Source: Bacteroidales bacterium (GTDB lineage: Bacteria; Bacteroidota; Bacteroidia; Bacteroidales; Muribaculaceae). From it: a stretch of DNA of 37,436 nucleotides. Shown piece by piece: positions 18,509-26,524 of this stretch; the first letter of the stretch is position 1; every line of letters begins with the position of its first letter. The position numbers were made by a program, and so were the translations under genes. Below the pieces are notes generated by a model. It had not been told where the DNA came from. It made no database searches and saw nothing but the letters and a program-made list of their open reading frames with translations. Where the stretch lies: positions 2,998-40,433 of the forward strand of contig JAAVFP010000012.1 of the NCBI GenBank assembly GCA_014800735.1, in the 5' to 3' direction.

Positions 18509-20272
18509 ATGTATCGTAGCAATACCTGTGGCGAGCTCCGCCTCGCCGATGCCGGCCGCAAGGTGACTCTTGCCGGATGGGTGCAGCGCGCACGCAAAAT
18601 GGGCGGTATGACTTTCGTTGACCTCCGCGACCGTTACGGCATCACTCAGATAGTATTCGTGGATGAGAATGACAGCGCCCTCAACGAGGCTTCGCACCAC
18701 CTGGGCCGTGAGTATGTGATTCAGGTGACCGGCACCGTGGCCGAGCGCACATCCAAGAACCCCAACATTCCCACCGGCGATATCGAAATTATTGCCGACA
18801 GCCTCAAGGTGCTCAACCCCAGCGAGGTGCCCCCCTTCACCATCGAGGACGAGAGCGACGGCGGCGACGACCTCCGCATGCGCTACCGCTATCTGGACCT
18901 GCGCCGCAACCCCGTGCGCCGCAATCTTGAGCTCCGCCACAAAATGACAATGGAAGTCCGCCGCTATCTGGACTCCAAGGGCTTCCTGGAAATTGAAACC
19001 CCCATGCTGGTGGGCTCCACCCCCGAAGGCGCCCGCGACTTCGTGGTGCCCTCGCGCATGAATCCCGGTCAGTTCTACGCCCTGCCCCAGTCGCCCCAGA
19101 CCCTGAAGCAGCTGCTGATGGTGAGCGGCATGGACCGCTACTTCCAGATTGTGAAGTGCTTCCGCGACGAGGACCTGCGCGCCGACCGACAGCCCGAGTT
19201 CACCCAGATTGACTGCGAGATGAGCTTCGTGGAGCAGGAGGACGTAATCGAACTTTTCGAAGGTATGGCCAAGCACCTGTTCAAGACAATCCGCGGCGTT
19301 GAGCTCACCGAGCCCTTCATCCGCATGCCATGGGCCGATGCTATGAAATACTATGGATCGGATAAACCCGACCTGCGTTTCGACATGAAGTTCGTCGAAC
19401 TCATGGACGTGCTCAAAGGCAAAGGCTTCAGCGTGTTCGATAATGCCGCATACATCGGCGGTATCTGCGCTAAGGGTGCAGCCCACTACACCCGCAAGCA
19501 GCTCGACGCGCTCACCGACTTTGTGAAGCGTCCGCAGATCGGCGCCAAAGGCATGGTCTATGCCCGCGTCGAGGCCGACGGCAACGTGAAATCCAGCGTC
19601 GACAAATTCTATAGCCAGGACGACCTGCAGGAGCTCAAGAAAGCCATGAACGCCGAGCCCGGCGACCTCATCCTGATTCTGAGCGGCGACGATGCAATGC
19701 GCACCCGCAAACAGCTGTGCGAGCTCCGCCTGGAGATGGGCCGTCAGCTTGGCCTGCGCGACAAGAACAAATTCGCCTGCCTCTGGGTGGTTGACTTCCC
19801 CATGTTCGAGTGGAGCGACGAGGAGCAGCGCCTGATGGCAATGCACCACCCCTTCACCCATCCCAAGGACGAGGATATCCCCATGCTGGACACCAACCCC
19901 GCAGCCGTGCGCGCCGATGCCTACGACATGGTTATCAACGGCGTCGAGGTGGGCGGTGGCTCAATCCGTATCCACGACTCCGAACTGCAGGCCAAGATGT
20001 TCGAAATCCTCGGCTTCACCAAGGAAAAAGCTCAGGAGCAGTTCGGCTTCCTGATGAACGCCTTCAAGTTCGGCGCACCCCCTCACGGTGGCCTGGCTTA
20101 CGGTCTGGACCGTTGGGTAAGCCTCTTTGCCGGTCTGGACTCCATCCGCGACTGCATCGCCTTCCCCAAGAACAACAGCGGTCGCGACGTGATGCTGGAT
20201 GCACCCGCTCGCCTGGACCAGAAGCAGCTCGACGAGCTTGACCTTGCCATCGTGGAGAAACCCGCCGAATGA
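18509..20272 (+). CDS. aspS: aspartyl-tRNA synthetase
   Basis: Class IIb synthetase charging tRNA-Asp; 587 residues, the usual bacterial length with the GAD insertion. Seen: N-terminal OB-fold anticodon-binding domain (about 1-105, [26 protein letters not shown]), motif 1 around [20 protein letters not shown], flipping-loop region [27 protein letters not shown], motif 2 [24 protein letters not shown], and motif 3 [16 protein letters not shown] near the end. The stop overlaps the ATG of the following Nif3-family gene (ATGA), so the two are translationally coupled. A hairpin terminator precedes it; I see no canonical promoter in the remaining 22 bp. Confidence 0.97.
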   Translation: MYRSNTCGELRLADAGRKVTLAGWVQRARKMGGMTFVDLRDRYGITQIVFVDENDSALNEASHHLGREYVIQVTGTVAERTSKNPNIPTGDIEIIADSLKVLNPSEVPPFTIEDESDGGDDLRMRYRYLDLRRNPVRRNLELRHKMTMEVRRYLDSKGFLEIETPMLVGSTPEGARDFVVPSRMNPGQFYALPQSPQTLKQLLMVSGMDRYFQIVKCFRDEDLRADRQPEFTQIDCEMSFVEQEDVIELFEGMAKHLFKTIRGVELTEPFIRMPWADAMKYYGSDKPDLRFDMKFVELMDVLKGKGFSVFDNAAYIGGICAKGAAHYTRKQLDALTDFVKRPQIGAKGMVYARVEADGNVKSSVDKFYSQDDLQELKKAMNAEPGDLILILSGDDAMRTRKQLCELRLEMGRQLGLRDKNKFACLWVVDFPMFEWSDEEQRLMAMHHPFTHPKDEDIPMLDTNPAAVRADAYDMVINGVEVGGGSIRIHDSELQAKMFEILGFTKEKAQEQFGFLMNAFKFGAPPHGGLAYGLDRWVSLFAGLDSIRDCIAFPKNNSGRDVMLDAPARLDQKQLDELDLAIVEKPAE

Positions 20273-21312
20273 GCCCCGACAAAGTAATAAACGCAATCGA
20301 AGAATTTGCCCCCCGCTATCTGCAGGAGAGCTGGGACAACACCGGACTGCAGGTCGGCTTCCCCGAGGGAGCCGACTGCACCGGAGTGTTGCTGTGCGTG
20401 GATGTGACCGAGGATATTATCGCCGAGGCTGCCGAGCGCGGTTGCAACCTGGTTGTGTCGCACCATCCGCTGATATTCAAGGGACTCAAAAGCCTCACCG
20501 GCCGCACTATCGCTGAGCGTGCCGTGTTGGCCGCCGTGCGTAGCGGTGTGGCAGTCTACTCAAGCCACACGGCGCTTGACAGCACCCGTGGCGGAGTGTC
20601 CTACGCCCTGGCCTCCGAACTCGGAGCCGAGGTGGTGCGTGCACTCGCTCCGGCCGAAATTCGCCGCTACAGCGTCAACGTGATTTGCCCGCGCGAGTTC
20701 TCCGCCGCAGTCCGTGCCATCCTTGCCGGTGAGCAGGCTGAAGTGCCGCCACCGGCTCCCTTGGCCAACCCGCTTGAACACCGCGCCCTCACCTCCGAGC
20801 AGGCAGTGGTATCCTCGCAGCAACTGGCCCGGTGCACTGCCGCGCTTGATGCTCTCGGCTCCAATGTGAGCTACACAGCCACGCCGGTGGAAAGCAACAA
20901 CACCGCCCTGGGCCTGGGTGTGGTGGCCGAGTTCCCCGAAGCCCTCAGCCCCGCAGTCTTCCTGGCGCGCGTCAAGGAAGTGTGCGGCACTCCGGCTGTG
21001 CGTTGCAATCTGGCGTTCGGGCAGATGATGTCCGACGACTCTCCTGCAATCCGCCGAATTGCCCTGTGCGGTGGTTCGGGCGGTGAATTTATCGGTGCCG
21101 CACGTGCTGCCGGAGCCGACGTCTACGTAACCGCCGACGTGCGCTACCACGACTTTGCCGACAACCGCACCGGCATGGCAATCCTCGATGTGGGCCATTT
21201 TGAAAGTGAAAAATGCGCAAAACACATTTTTCATCACGTTCTAACGAAAAAATTTCCTAACTTTGCAGTCTATTATTCAAAGATAGAACAAAATCCGGTT
21301 CAATACCTCTGA
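20269..21312 (+). CDS. Nif3-like dinuclear metal center family protein
   Basis: A 347-residue protein of the NIF3/YbgI family, often misnamed GTP cyclohydrolase 1 type 2; these form hexamer rings with a two-metal site, and the role is not settled. Seen: [30 protein letters not shown], metal ligands in [19 protein letters not shown] and [19 protein letters not shown], and the late metal-site motif [10 protein letters not shown] followed by [10 protein letters not shown]. The middle (about 130-230) is the PII-like insertion found in longer family members. Its ATG overlaps the aspS stop by four bases. The end of the gene contains a -7-like TAACTTTG for the next gene. Confidence 0.9.
   Translation: MSPDKVINAIEEFAPRYLQESWDNTGLQVGFPEGADCTGVLLCVDVTEDIIAEAAERGCNLVVSHHPLIFKGLKSLTGRTIAERAVLAAVRSGVAVYSSHTALDSTRGGVSYALASELGAEVVRALAPAEIRRYSVNVICPREFSAAVRAILAGEQAEVPPPAPLANPLEHRALTSEQAVVSSQQLARCTAALDALGSNVSYTATPVESNNTALGLGVVAEFPEALSPAVFLARVKEVCGTPAVRCNLAFGQMMSDDSPAIRRIALCGGSGGEFIGAARAAGADVYVTADVRYHDFADNRTGMAILDVGHFESEKCAKHIFHHVLTKKFPNFAVYYSKIEQNPVQYL
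21258..21265 (+). promoter_or_regulatory. possible -7 element inside the 3' end of the Nif3-family gene
   Basis: TAACTTTG fits TAnnTTTG and lies 52 bp before the next start codon; the -33 region is not convincing. Confidence 0.42.
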
Positions 21313-21317
21313 GATAT

Positions 21318-22082
21318 ATGGCAACAGAAAATAAACCCGAAGCACCCCGCAGCGTGGAGGACCGCCTCAAAACCCTCTACGAACTGCAGACAATACACAA
21401 CGAAATCCGCCGCATCCGCGACATCCGCGGTAAGCTCCCCGAGGAGGTCAAGGAACTCGAAGTGACTATCCAGGGCCTGCACACCCGCATCGAGAAATTC
21501 AAGCACGAAATCGAGGAGCTCAAGAACAAGAGCATGATAGAGTCTGGCAAAATCGAGACTAAGAAACTGCTCATAGAGCGCTACCGTCAGCAGCTGGACA
21601 ACGTGCGCAACAACCACGAGTTCGACAGCCTCACCAAGGAAATCGAGTACGAAACCCTCGACATCCAGCTGGCCGAAAAGAACATCAGCGACATTGAGCG
21701 CGCTATCGCCAACCGCGAGAACGACATCGAGAACACCCTCCAGGAAATCGAGGACCATTCCAACATCCTTGAAGAAAAGAAAGCCGACCTGGACCGCATC
21801 ATCGGCGAGACCCGCAGCGAGGAGGAAAACCTCTACGCACGTGCCAAGTCGCTTGAGCCGGGTGTCGACGAGCGCACCCTCACGGCCTTCAAGCGCATCC
21901 GCTCCAAGGCCCACAACGGCCTCGGCATCGTGGTGGTTGACCGCAACGCTTGTGGTGGCTGCTTCAACCGCATCCCCCCGCAGAAGCAGATTGAAATCAA
22001 GACACACAAAAAGATTATTGTGTGCGAGTACTGCGGCCGCATCATGATTGACCCGGCCCTCGTTGCCGAGATGCAGCACTAA
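21318..22082 (+). CDS. coiled-coil protein with C4-type zinc ribbon
   Basis: A 254-residue cytoplasmic protein. Residues about 15-190 are a long charged coiled coil (heptad-like EVKELEVTIQGLHTRIEKFKHEIEELK, later IANRENDIENTLQEIEDHSNILEEKKADLDRI); the C-terminal 60 residues hold two CxxC pairs (ACGGC and VCEYCG) that form a zinc ribbon. This is the zf-RING_7 / YbgI-neighbour family common in bacteria; the molecular role is unclear, with nucleic acid binding or secretion-related roles proposed for relatives. It follows the Nif3-family gene by 5 bp, a pairing widely conserved in bacteria. A perfect hairpin terminator follows. Confidence 0.88.
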   Translation: MATENKPEAPRSVEDRLKTLYELQTIHNEIRRIRDIRGKLPEEVKELEVTIQGLHTRIEKFKHEIEELKNKSMIESGKIETKKLLIERYRQQLDNVRNNHEFDSLTKEIEYETLDIQLAEKNISDIERAIANRENDIENTLQEIEDHSNILEEKKADLDRIIGETRSEEENLYARAKSLEPGVDERTLTAFKRIRSKAHNGLGIVVVDRNACGGCFNRIPPQKQIEIKTHKKIIVCEYCGRIMIDPALVAEMQH

Positions 22083-22105
22083 TCCGCCTGCAACCCTGAA
22101 ACACA

Positions 22106-22139
22106 GCACCCGCTGTGCGCATTGCCGCACAGCGGGTGC
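22106..22139 (+). terminator. perfect 14-bp hairpin after the zinc-ribbon gene
   Basis: GCACCCGCTGTGCG (22106-22119), loop of six, CGCACAGCGGGTGC (22126-22139). The downstream sequence is CTTCGTTATC, so the U tract is poor. Confidence 0.7.
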
Positions 22140-22160
22140 CTTCGTTATCATACTTTATAT

Positions 22161-22187
22161 CCCACAAATCCCACAAATCCCATAAAT
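22161..22187. repeat. three tandem 9-bp units CCCACAAAT
   Basis: CCCACAAAT at 22161-22169 and 22170-22178, then CCCATAAAT at 22179-22187, in the gap before rplM. A short minisatellite; no coding role seen. Confidence 0.85.
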
Positions 22188-22245
22188 TCCAGCCCTGACA
22201 CAAAAATAAAGTAGTGATAAAAAATACAAAACTTAGCCTGCGCCA

Positions 22246-22277
22246 TTTGGTCACGTCAGAAAAAAGTTGTAATTTTG
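22246..22277 (+). promoter_or_regulatory. Bacteroidetes-type promoter for rplM-rpsI-rpsB-tsf
   Basis: TTTG at 22246-22249, 20-bp spacer, TAATTTTG at 22270-22277. It leaves a leader of about 105 nt before the rplM start. Confidence 0.82.
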
Positions 22278-22283
22278 CGCTAC

Positions 22284-22387
22284 CGATTATGTCCAACTAA
22301 TTAACTGACAGTTGCTGAAGTGATGCTTTTGGCCAAGCAAGCGGAGGCAGCCGTCGAATTATGTAATTATTAATCAACAAATTAACA
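22284..22387 (+). promoter_or_regulatory. structured rplM leader, candidate L13 autoregulatory element
   Basis: The leader can fold: GCTG (22314-22317) with CAGC (22348-22351) enclosing a TGCTT / AAGCA hairpin (22324-22328 and 22335-22339). An L13 leader family has been described for Bacteroidia; I cannot confirm a match without a covariance search. Confidence 0.4.
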
Positions 22388-22867
22388 GTGGATACCATTA
22401 GCTATCGCACCGAATTTCCCAACGCTCAGGAAGTAGAGCACCAGTGGGTTGTTATCGATGCCACCGACCAGGTTCTCGGTCGCCTCTGCGCAAAAGTTGC
22501 AAAACTTCTCCGCGGCAAATACAAACCCAGCTACTCGCCCAACATGGAATGTGGCGACAACGTAATCATCATCAACGCCGACAAGATTGTTCTCACCGGC
22601 AAAAAGATGACCGACCGCATCTATCTGAACTACACCGGCTATCCCGGCGGCCAGCGCAAGGCTACCCCCGAAGTTCTGATGAAGAAGGCCCTCAACAAGC
22701 ACCTCAAGCCCGGCATCAACCCCCTGTTCAACCGTGTGATGAAAGGCATGCTCCCCAAGAACCGTCTTGGCCGCAAACTCATCGAGAACATGCACGTCTA
22801 CAACGGTCCCAACCATCCCCACGAGGCTCAGAACCCCGTTGTCATTGATATCAACAAACTGAAATAA
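22388..22867 (+). CDS. rplM: 50S ribosomal protein L13
   Basis: Early-assembly large-subunit protein; 159 residues. The start is a GTG at 22388: from there the protein reads (V/M)DTISYRTEFPNAQEVEHQWVVIDA, which fits the typical Bacteroidales L13 N-terminus DTLSYKT, so the non-ATG start is well supported. Core motifs seen: DQVLGRLCAKVAKLLRGKYKPSY, GDNVIIINADKIVLTGKKMTDRIYLNYTGYPGG, and the signature region FNRVMKGMLPKNRLGRKLIENMHVYNGPNHPHEAQ. First gene of the ribosomal operon; rpsI follows 5 bp after the stop. Confidence 0.97.
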   Translation: MDTISYRTEFPNAQEVEHQWVVIDATDQVLGRLCAKVAKLLRGKYKPSYSPNMECGDNVIIINADKIVLTGKKMTDRIYLNYTGYPGGQRKATPEVLMKKALNKHLKPGINPLFNRVMKGMLPKNRLGRKLIENMHVYNGPNHPHEAQNPVVIDINKLK

Positions 22868-22872
22868 GAAGA

Positions 22873-23263
<391 letters not shown>

Positions 23264-23277
23264 CTGAAATCTCTCAC

Positions 23278-23370
23278 GGCCTTGCGGCCACTTGTGGCGG
23301 CATAGCCGATATAAACCCGTGTTTAGTATCTAAACCGCGCCGATGGACCTGCGTTCCCTACCCCGCGGTT
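23278..23370 (+). promoter_or_regulatory. structured rpsI-rpsB intergenic region, candidate S2 leader
   Basis: Helices that can be drawn: TGCGGCCAC (23283-23291) against GTGGCGGCA (23294-23302), 8 of 9 pairs; GTTTAG (23321-23326) with CTAAAC (23330-23335); AACCGCG (23333-23339) with CGCGGTT (23364-23370). The last two share bases 23333-23335 and exclude each other, which would suit a regulatory switch. No promoter is seen here. Confidence 0.4.
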
Positions 23371-23408
23371 GCAATCATTCTCAAAGAACGTAAACCAAAC
23401 CCAAAATT

Positions 23409-24224
23409 ATGGCAACACCCACTTTTGATCAGCTCCTTGAAGCCGGATGCCACTTCGGCCACCTCAAACGCAAATGGAACCCCGCAATGGCACCCTACAT
23501 TTTCATGGAGCGCAACGGTATCCACATAATCGACCTCTACAAGACCGAGGCTAAGCTTCAGGAAGCTGCCAACGTTCTTCGCGGCATGGCTAAGAGCGGC
23601 AAGAAGATTCTCTTCGTGGCCACCAAGAAGCAAGCCAAGCAGGTTATCGCCGACCTGGCCAACTCTGTCGGCATGCCTTACGTCATCGAGCGCTGGCCCG
23701 GTGGTATGCTCACCAACTTCCCCACCATCCGCAAGGCCGTTCGCAAAATGACCACCATCGACAAGATGAGCAAGGACGGCACTTTCGACAACCTCTCCAA
23801 GCGCGAAAAACTCCAAATCACCCGTCAGCGCGCCAAGCTCGAAAAGACCCTCGGCTCCATCGCCGACCTCAACCGTCTTCCCTCGGCTCTCTTCGTAGTT
23901 GACGTTCTCAAAGAGCGCATCGCCGTTGCGGAAGCAAACCGCCTCGGTATCCCCGTATTCGCTATGGTCGACACCAACTCCGACCCCTCCACCGTTGACT
24001 ACGTAATCCCCGCCAACGACGACGCTTCCAAGAGCATCGAACTCATCGCCGGCTCTCTCGTTTCGGCTATCGCCGAAGGCCTCGAAGAGCGCAAAGCCGA
24101 GAAGCTCGACGCACCCGAAGCTGAGGAAGCTGCCGCAGCTCCCCGCCGCGAACGTCGCCGCGTGCGCAAGAACGACGCCGAAGCTCCCGCAGCTGCCGAG
24201 GCTGAAGCTCCTGCCGCCGAATAA
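23409..24224 (+). CDS. rpsB: 30S ribosomal protein S2
   Basis: Small-subunit protein; 271 residues. Seen: the signature FDQLLEAGCHFGHLKRKWNPAMAPYIFMERNGIHIIDLYKTEAKL, the middle TNFPTIRKAVRKM, and the family motif PSALFVVDVLKERIAVAEANRLGIPVFAMVDTNSDPSTVDYVIPANDDASKSIELI. The last 35 residues are a low-complexity tail rich in Ala, Glu and Arg, longer than in E. coli S2 but common in Bacteroidetes. tsf follows 41 bp later, the standard rpsB-tsf pair. Confidence 0.97.
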   Translation: MATPTFDQLLEAGCHFGHLKRKWNPAMAPYIFMERNGIHIIDLYKTEAKLQEAANVLRGMAKSGKKILFVATKKQAKQVIADLANSVGMPYVIERWPGGMLTNFPTIRKAVRKMTTIDKMSKDGTFDNLSKREKLQITRQRAKLEKTLGSIADLNRLPSALFVVDVLKERIAVAEANRLGIPVFAMVDTNSDPSTVDYVIPANDDASKSIELIAGSLVSAIAEGLEERKAEKLDAPEAEEAAAAPRRERRRVRKNDAEAPAAAEAEAPAAE

Positions 24225-24265
24225 TTAACCCATTTCTACCCACACAAAAACACCAACCTAAAGAT

Positions 24266-25258
24266 ATGGCAGTAACAATCGCTGAAATCAATCAGCTCCG
24301 CCAGCTCACCAGCGCCGGCATGATGGACTGCAAGAAGGCCCTCACCGAAACCAACGGTGACATGGATGCCGCCGTTGAGCTCCTCCGCAAGAAGGGCCAG
24401 GCCGTGGCAGCCAAGCGCGAGGACCGTCAGGCAGCCGAGGGCTGCGTGCTCGCCAAGAACGAAGGCGACTTCGCAGCCATCGTGGCTCTCTGCTGCGAAA
24501 CCGACTTCGTAGCTAAGAACGCCGGCTTCGTTGCTCTCACCCAGAAGCTCCTCGATGCAGCCGTTGCAAACCGCATCGCCACCCTCGACGACCTCAAGAA
24601 CCTCGAAATCGACGGTCTCAAGGTTGCCGACCTCATCACCGAGGAAAGCGGCAAAACCGGCGAGAAAATCGAAATCGGTCGCTACGAGTCCCTCTCCGCT
24701 CCCTCCACCACTTCCTACAACCACCTTGGCAACCACCTGTCCACCATCGCCGGTTTCAACCAGGAGAACGTGGACTACCAGGTTGGCCGCGACATCGCCA
24801 TGCAGATTGCATCGATGAACCCCGTGGCTATCGACCGCGACAGCGTGGCCGAAGAAACCAAGAAGCAGGAATTCGACATCGCTGTTGAAAAGACCAAGCA
24901 GGAACTCGTGAAGAAGGACGTTGAACACGCCCTCAAGCAGGCCGGCATCAACCCCAACCTCGTTGACAGCGACGACCACATCGCTTCCAACATCACCAAG
25001 GGCTGGCTCACCGAGGACGAAGCTGCCAAGGCTCGCGAAATCATCGCTACCGTTTCGGCTGCTTCCGCCGCCAAGCTTCCCGAGGCCAAAATCAACGCTA
25101 TCGCCAACGGTCGCCTCAACAAGTACTTCAAGGAAAACTGCCTCATGGAGCAGGAATTCGTGAAGGACGGCAAGCTCACCATTGGCCAGTACCTCGAGCA
25201 GAGCTCCAAGGGTCTCCTCGTGGTATCGTTCAAGCGTGTGAACCTCAACCAGGACTAA
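24266..25258 (+). CDS. tsf: translation elongation factor Ts
   Basis: Nucleotide exchange factor for EF-Tu; 330 residues. Seen: N-terminal UBA-like module with LRQLTSAGMMDCKKALTETNGDMDAAVELLRKKG, the EF-Tu contact motif CETDFVAKNAGFVALTQKLLDAAV (TDFV), and the C-terminal core with DIAMQIASMNPVAIDRDSV and LMEQEFVKDGKLTIGQYLEQ. It is somewhat longer than E. coli EF-Ts (283), as usual in this phylum. Last gene of the ribosomal operon; a perfect palindromic terminator begins 19 bp after the stop. Confidence 0.97.
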   Translation: MAVTIAEINQLRQLTSAGMMDCKKALTETNGDMDAAVELLRKKGQAVAAKREDRQAAEGCVLAKNEGDFAAIVALCCETDFVAKNAGFVALTQKLLDAAVANRIATLDDLKNLEIDGLKVADLITEESGKTGEKIEIGRYESLSAPSTTSYNHLGNHLSTIAGFNQENVDYQVGRDIAMQIASMNPVAIDRDSVAEETKKQEFDIAVEKTKQELVKKDVEHALKQAGINPNLVDSDDHIASNITKGWLTEDEAAKAREIIATVSAASAAKLPEAKINAIANGRLNKYFKENCLMEQEFVKDGKLTIGQYLEQSSKGLLVVSFKRVNLNQD

Positions 25259-25276
25259 TCATCCACACCAAATAAC

Positions 25277-25302
25277 ATCAGGATGCCCGCGGGCATCCTG
25301 AT
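25277..25302 (+). terminator. perfect palindromic terminator after tsf
   Basis: Perfect 26-bp inverted repeat: ATCAGGATGCCCG (25277-25289) and CGGGCATCCTGAT (25290-25302), followed by TT. It ends 4 bp before tRNA-Arg. Confidence 0.82.
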
Positions 25303-25306
25303 TTAA

Positions 25307-25380
25307 GGTCCGGTAGCTCAGCTGGATAGAGCATCTGCCTTCTAAGCAGACGGTCATGCGTTCGAGTCGCATCCGGATCA
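25307..25380 (+). tRNA. tRNA-Arg (anticodon TCT)
   Basis: 74-nt cloverleaf. Acceptor stem GGTCCGG (1-7) pairs with CCGGATC (one G-U pair), discriminator A73. D-arm GCTCAGCTGGATAGAGC, anticodon arm TCTGC-CTTCTAA-GCAGA giving anticodon TCT, T-loop TTCGAGT. CCA is not encoded. It decodes AGA (and AGG). It starts 4 bp after the tsf terminator; I see no separate promoter, so it may be made by read-through of the ribosomal operon. Confidence 0.96.
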
Positions 25381-25392
25381 CTACAATAAAAT

Positions 25393-25429
25393 TAAAGCCA
25401 CGAATCTCCGTTCGATTCGTGGCTTTATT
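25393..25429. terminator. terminator after tRNA-Arg, probably bidirectional
   Basis: AAAGCCACGAAT (25394-25405), nine-base loop, ATTCGTGGCTTT (25415-25426), with A-rich left and T-rich right flanks. It can also end the convergent regulator gene, whose stop is at 25447. Confidence 0.82.
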
Positions 25430-25446
25430 ATTCCTGAAAAGGCTGC

Positions 25447-26508
25447 TTACATCTTACTGGCGAATTCTTCCTTATCGGGCGCCGATGAGTTAAGAATCTT
25501 CGATTTCAAGCGTTGCCGACGCATATAAAAGTTCTTAATCTGAATGTCGGTGAGAATGCAAATCGCTCTGGCTGACAGACCGGAATATAGATATATAAGA
25601 AGTGTGCGTTCTTTATCGGCAAGATCGGGCAACTGTTCACACACTCTTTGCATTATACCGTTGCAATAGCGATTGAGAATTTCTTCCAATCGGCTGATTT
25701 GTGCTGCGTCTTTCAGCTTAAGAATTTCATTTTCAACTTCATTATAAATACTCTTTTTGAGTATTACAGTATCGGCCTTTTCGAAATACTCATAACACAA
25801 GCGATTAATGGTTTCGAAATTCTTTTTGAGCAAATCTGAAACAGCTCCCTGAAGTTCGCGGTTCTTCATCTCGGCCTCCGAAACAAACGAGAGCATTCGC
25901 TCTACTTCCTGCTTCTGCCTGCGTTTCCTCGCGGTTTGTACAGCGACAATAATTCCGAAACAGATGAGAACAACGACGAGAACCGTAATCGCAAGAAACT
26001 TGATCTGCCGCACTTCCATGGCCTTACCCTCTATAATGGGATTATAATGAGCGGCTGCCCGGCGCTCGTCGTTCCAGTAGAGCGTCACATTCCCTCGGTC
26101 AGTTAAAACCACAAGAGAGTCATCGCCCGAAAATGTTGCAGTAAACGGAAACTTATTTTCAACTTTAAGCACATCGATTCTATTATGGTTTGTTGAATCT
26201 CCGACGTGCATGCGATATGGCGAAATTGTGTGCATAGGGCCCTGCGGGTGGCCGGTATAAAGTATGGCCCCTGTAATTTCAAATTCGGTTCCGCGCGAAA
26301 TGAGTTGGTACCCCGCCGTAGTGCAACCATTGAAGTTGTGATAGGTGCCGGGGAGAATCTCGACGGCCGGTAGTGAAGTGTCAAATACAGTATCGGGATA
26401 GGTTACCACCTCGACAATATCAATAGTATCACGAGGGATAGGCCTTATTGCGCTCTTTGCGCCCAACACCACACCGGCAGCCATAAGTAGAAATAGCAGC
26501 TTCTTCAT
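25447..26508 (-). CDS. membrane-anchored regulator with periplasmic domain and C-terminal HTH-like domain
   Basis: A 353-residue protein. Seen: signal-like N-terminus (residues 1-19), a beta-rich periplasmic part with a YHNFNGCTTAGYQL segment (about 40-165), one transmembrane helix (about 168-190, FLAITVLVVVLICFGIIVAV) followed by RKRR, a charged coiled coil (about 195-290), and a C-terminal segment (about 293-340, LADKERTLLIYLYSGLSARAICILTDIQIKNFYMRRQRLKSKI) that looks like a LuxR-type helix-turn-helix. This arrangement resembles Bacteroidetes one-protein membrane regulators; I know no named family. It lies 16 bp after the DUF4932 gene in the same direction, so it probably senses something linked to that secreted protein. 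Confidence 0.68.
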   Translation of the reverse strand: MKKLLFLLMAAGVVLGAKSAIRPIPRDTIDIVEVVTYPDTVFDTSLPAVEILPGTYHNFNGCTTAGYQLISRGTEFEITGAILYTGHPQGPMHTISPYRMHVGDSTNHNRIDVLKVENKFPFTATFSGDDSLVVLTDRGNVTLYWNDERRAAAHYNPIIEGKAMEVRQIKFLAITVLVVVLICFGIIVAVQTARKRRQKQEVERMLSFVSEAEMKNRELQGAVSDLLKKNFETINRLCYEYFEKADTVILKKSIYNEVENEILKLKDAAQISRLEEILNRYCNGIMQRVCEQLPDLADKERTLLIYLYSGLSARAICILTDIQIKNFYMRRQRLKSKILNSSAPDKEEFASKM

Positions 26509-26512
26509 TCTG

Positions 26513-26520
26513 CAAATTTA
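26513..26520 (-). promoter_or_regulatory. possible -7 element directly before the regulator start
   Basis: TAAATTTG on the minus strand (26520-26513), four bases before the ATG at 26508. No TTTG at the -33 distance (TGTT there). If real, the message is leaderless. Confidence 0.38.
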
Positions 26521-26524
26521 CGGA

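Noticed and set aside
18413-19861. 482-codon open frame antisense to aspS
   Set aside because: Same shadow effect; aspS has all class II synthetase motifs.
25360-25380. tRNA-Arg 3' end as an attachment site
   Set aside because: No second copy of the tRNA 3' end was found downstream in the window and no integrase is adjacent; only compositional hints remain.
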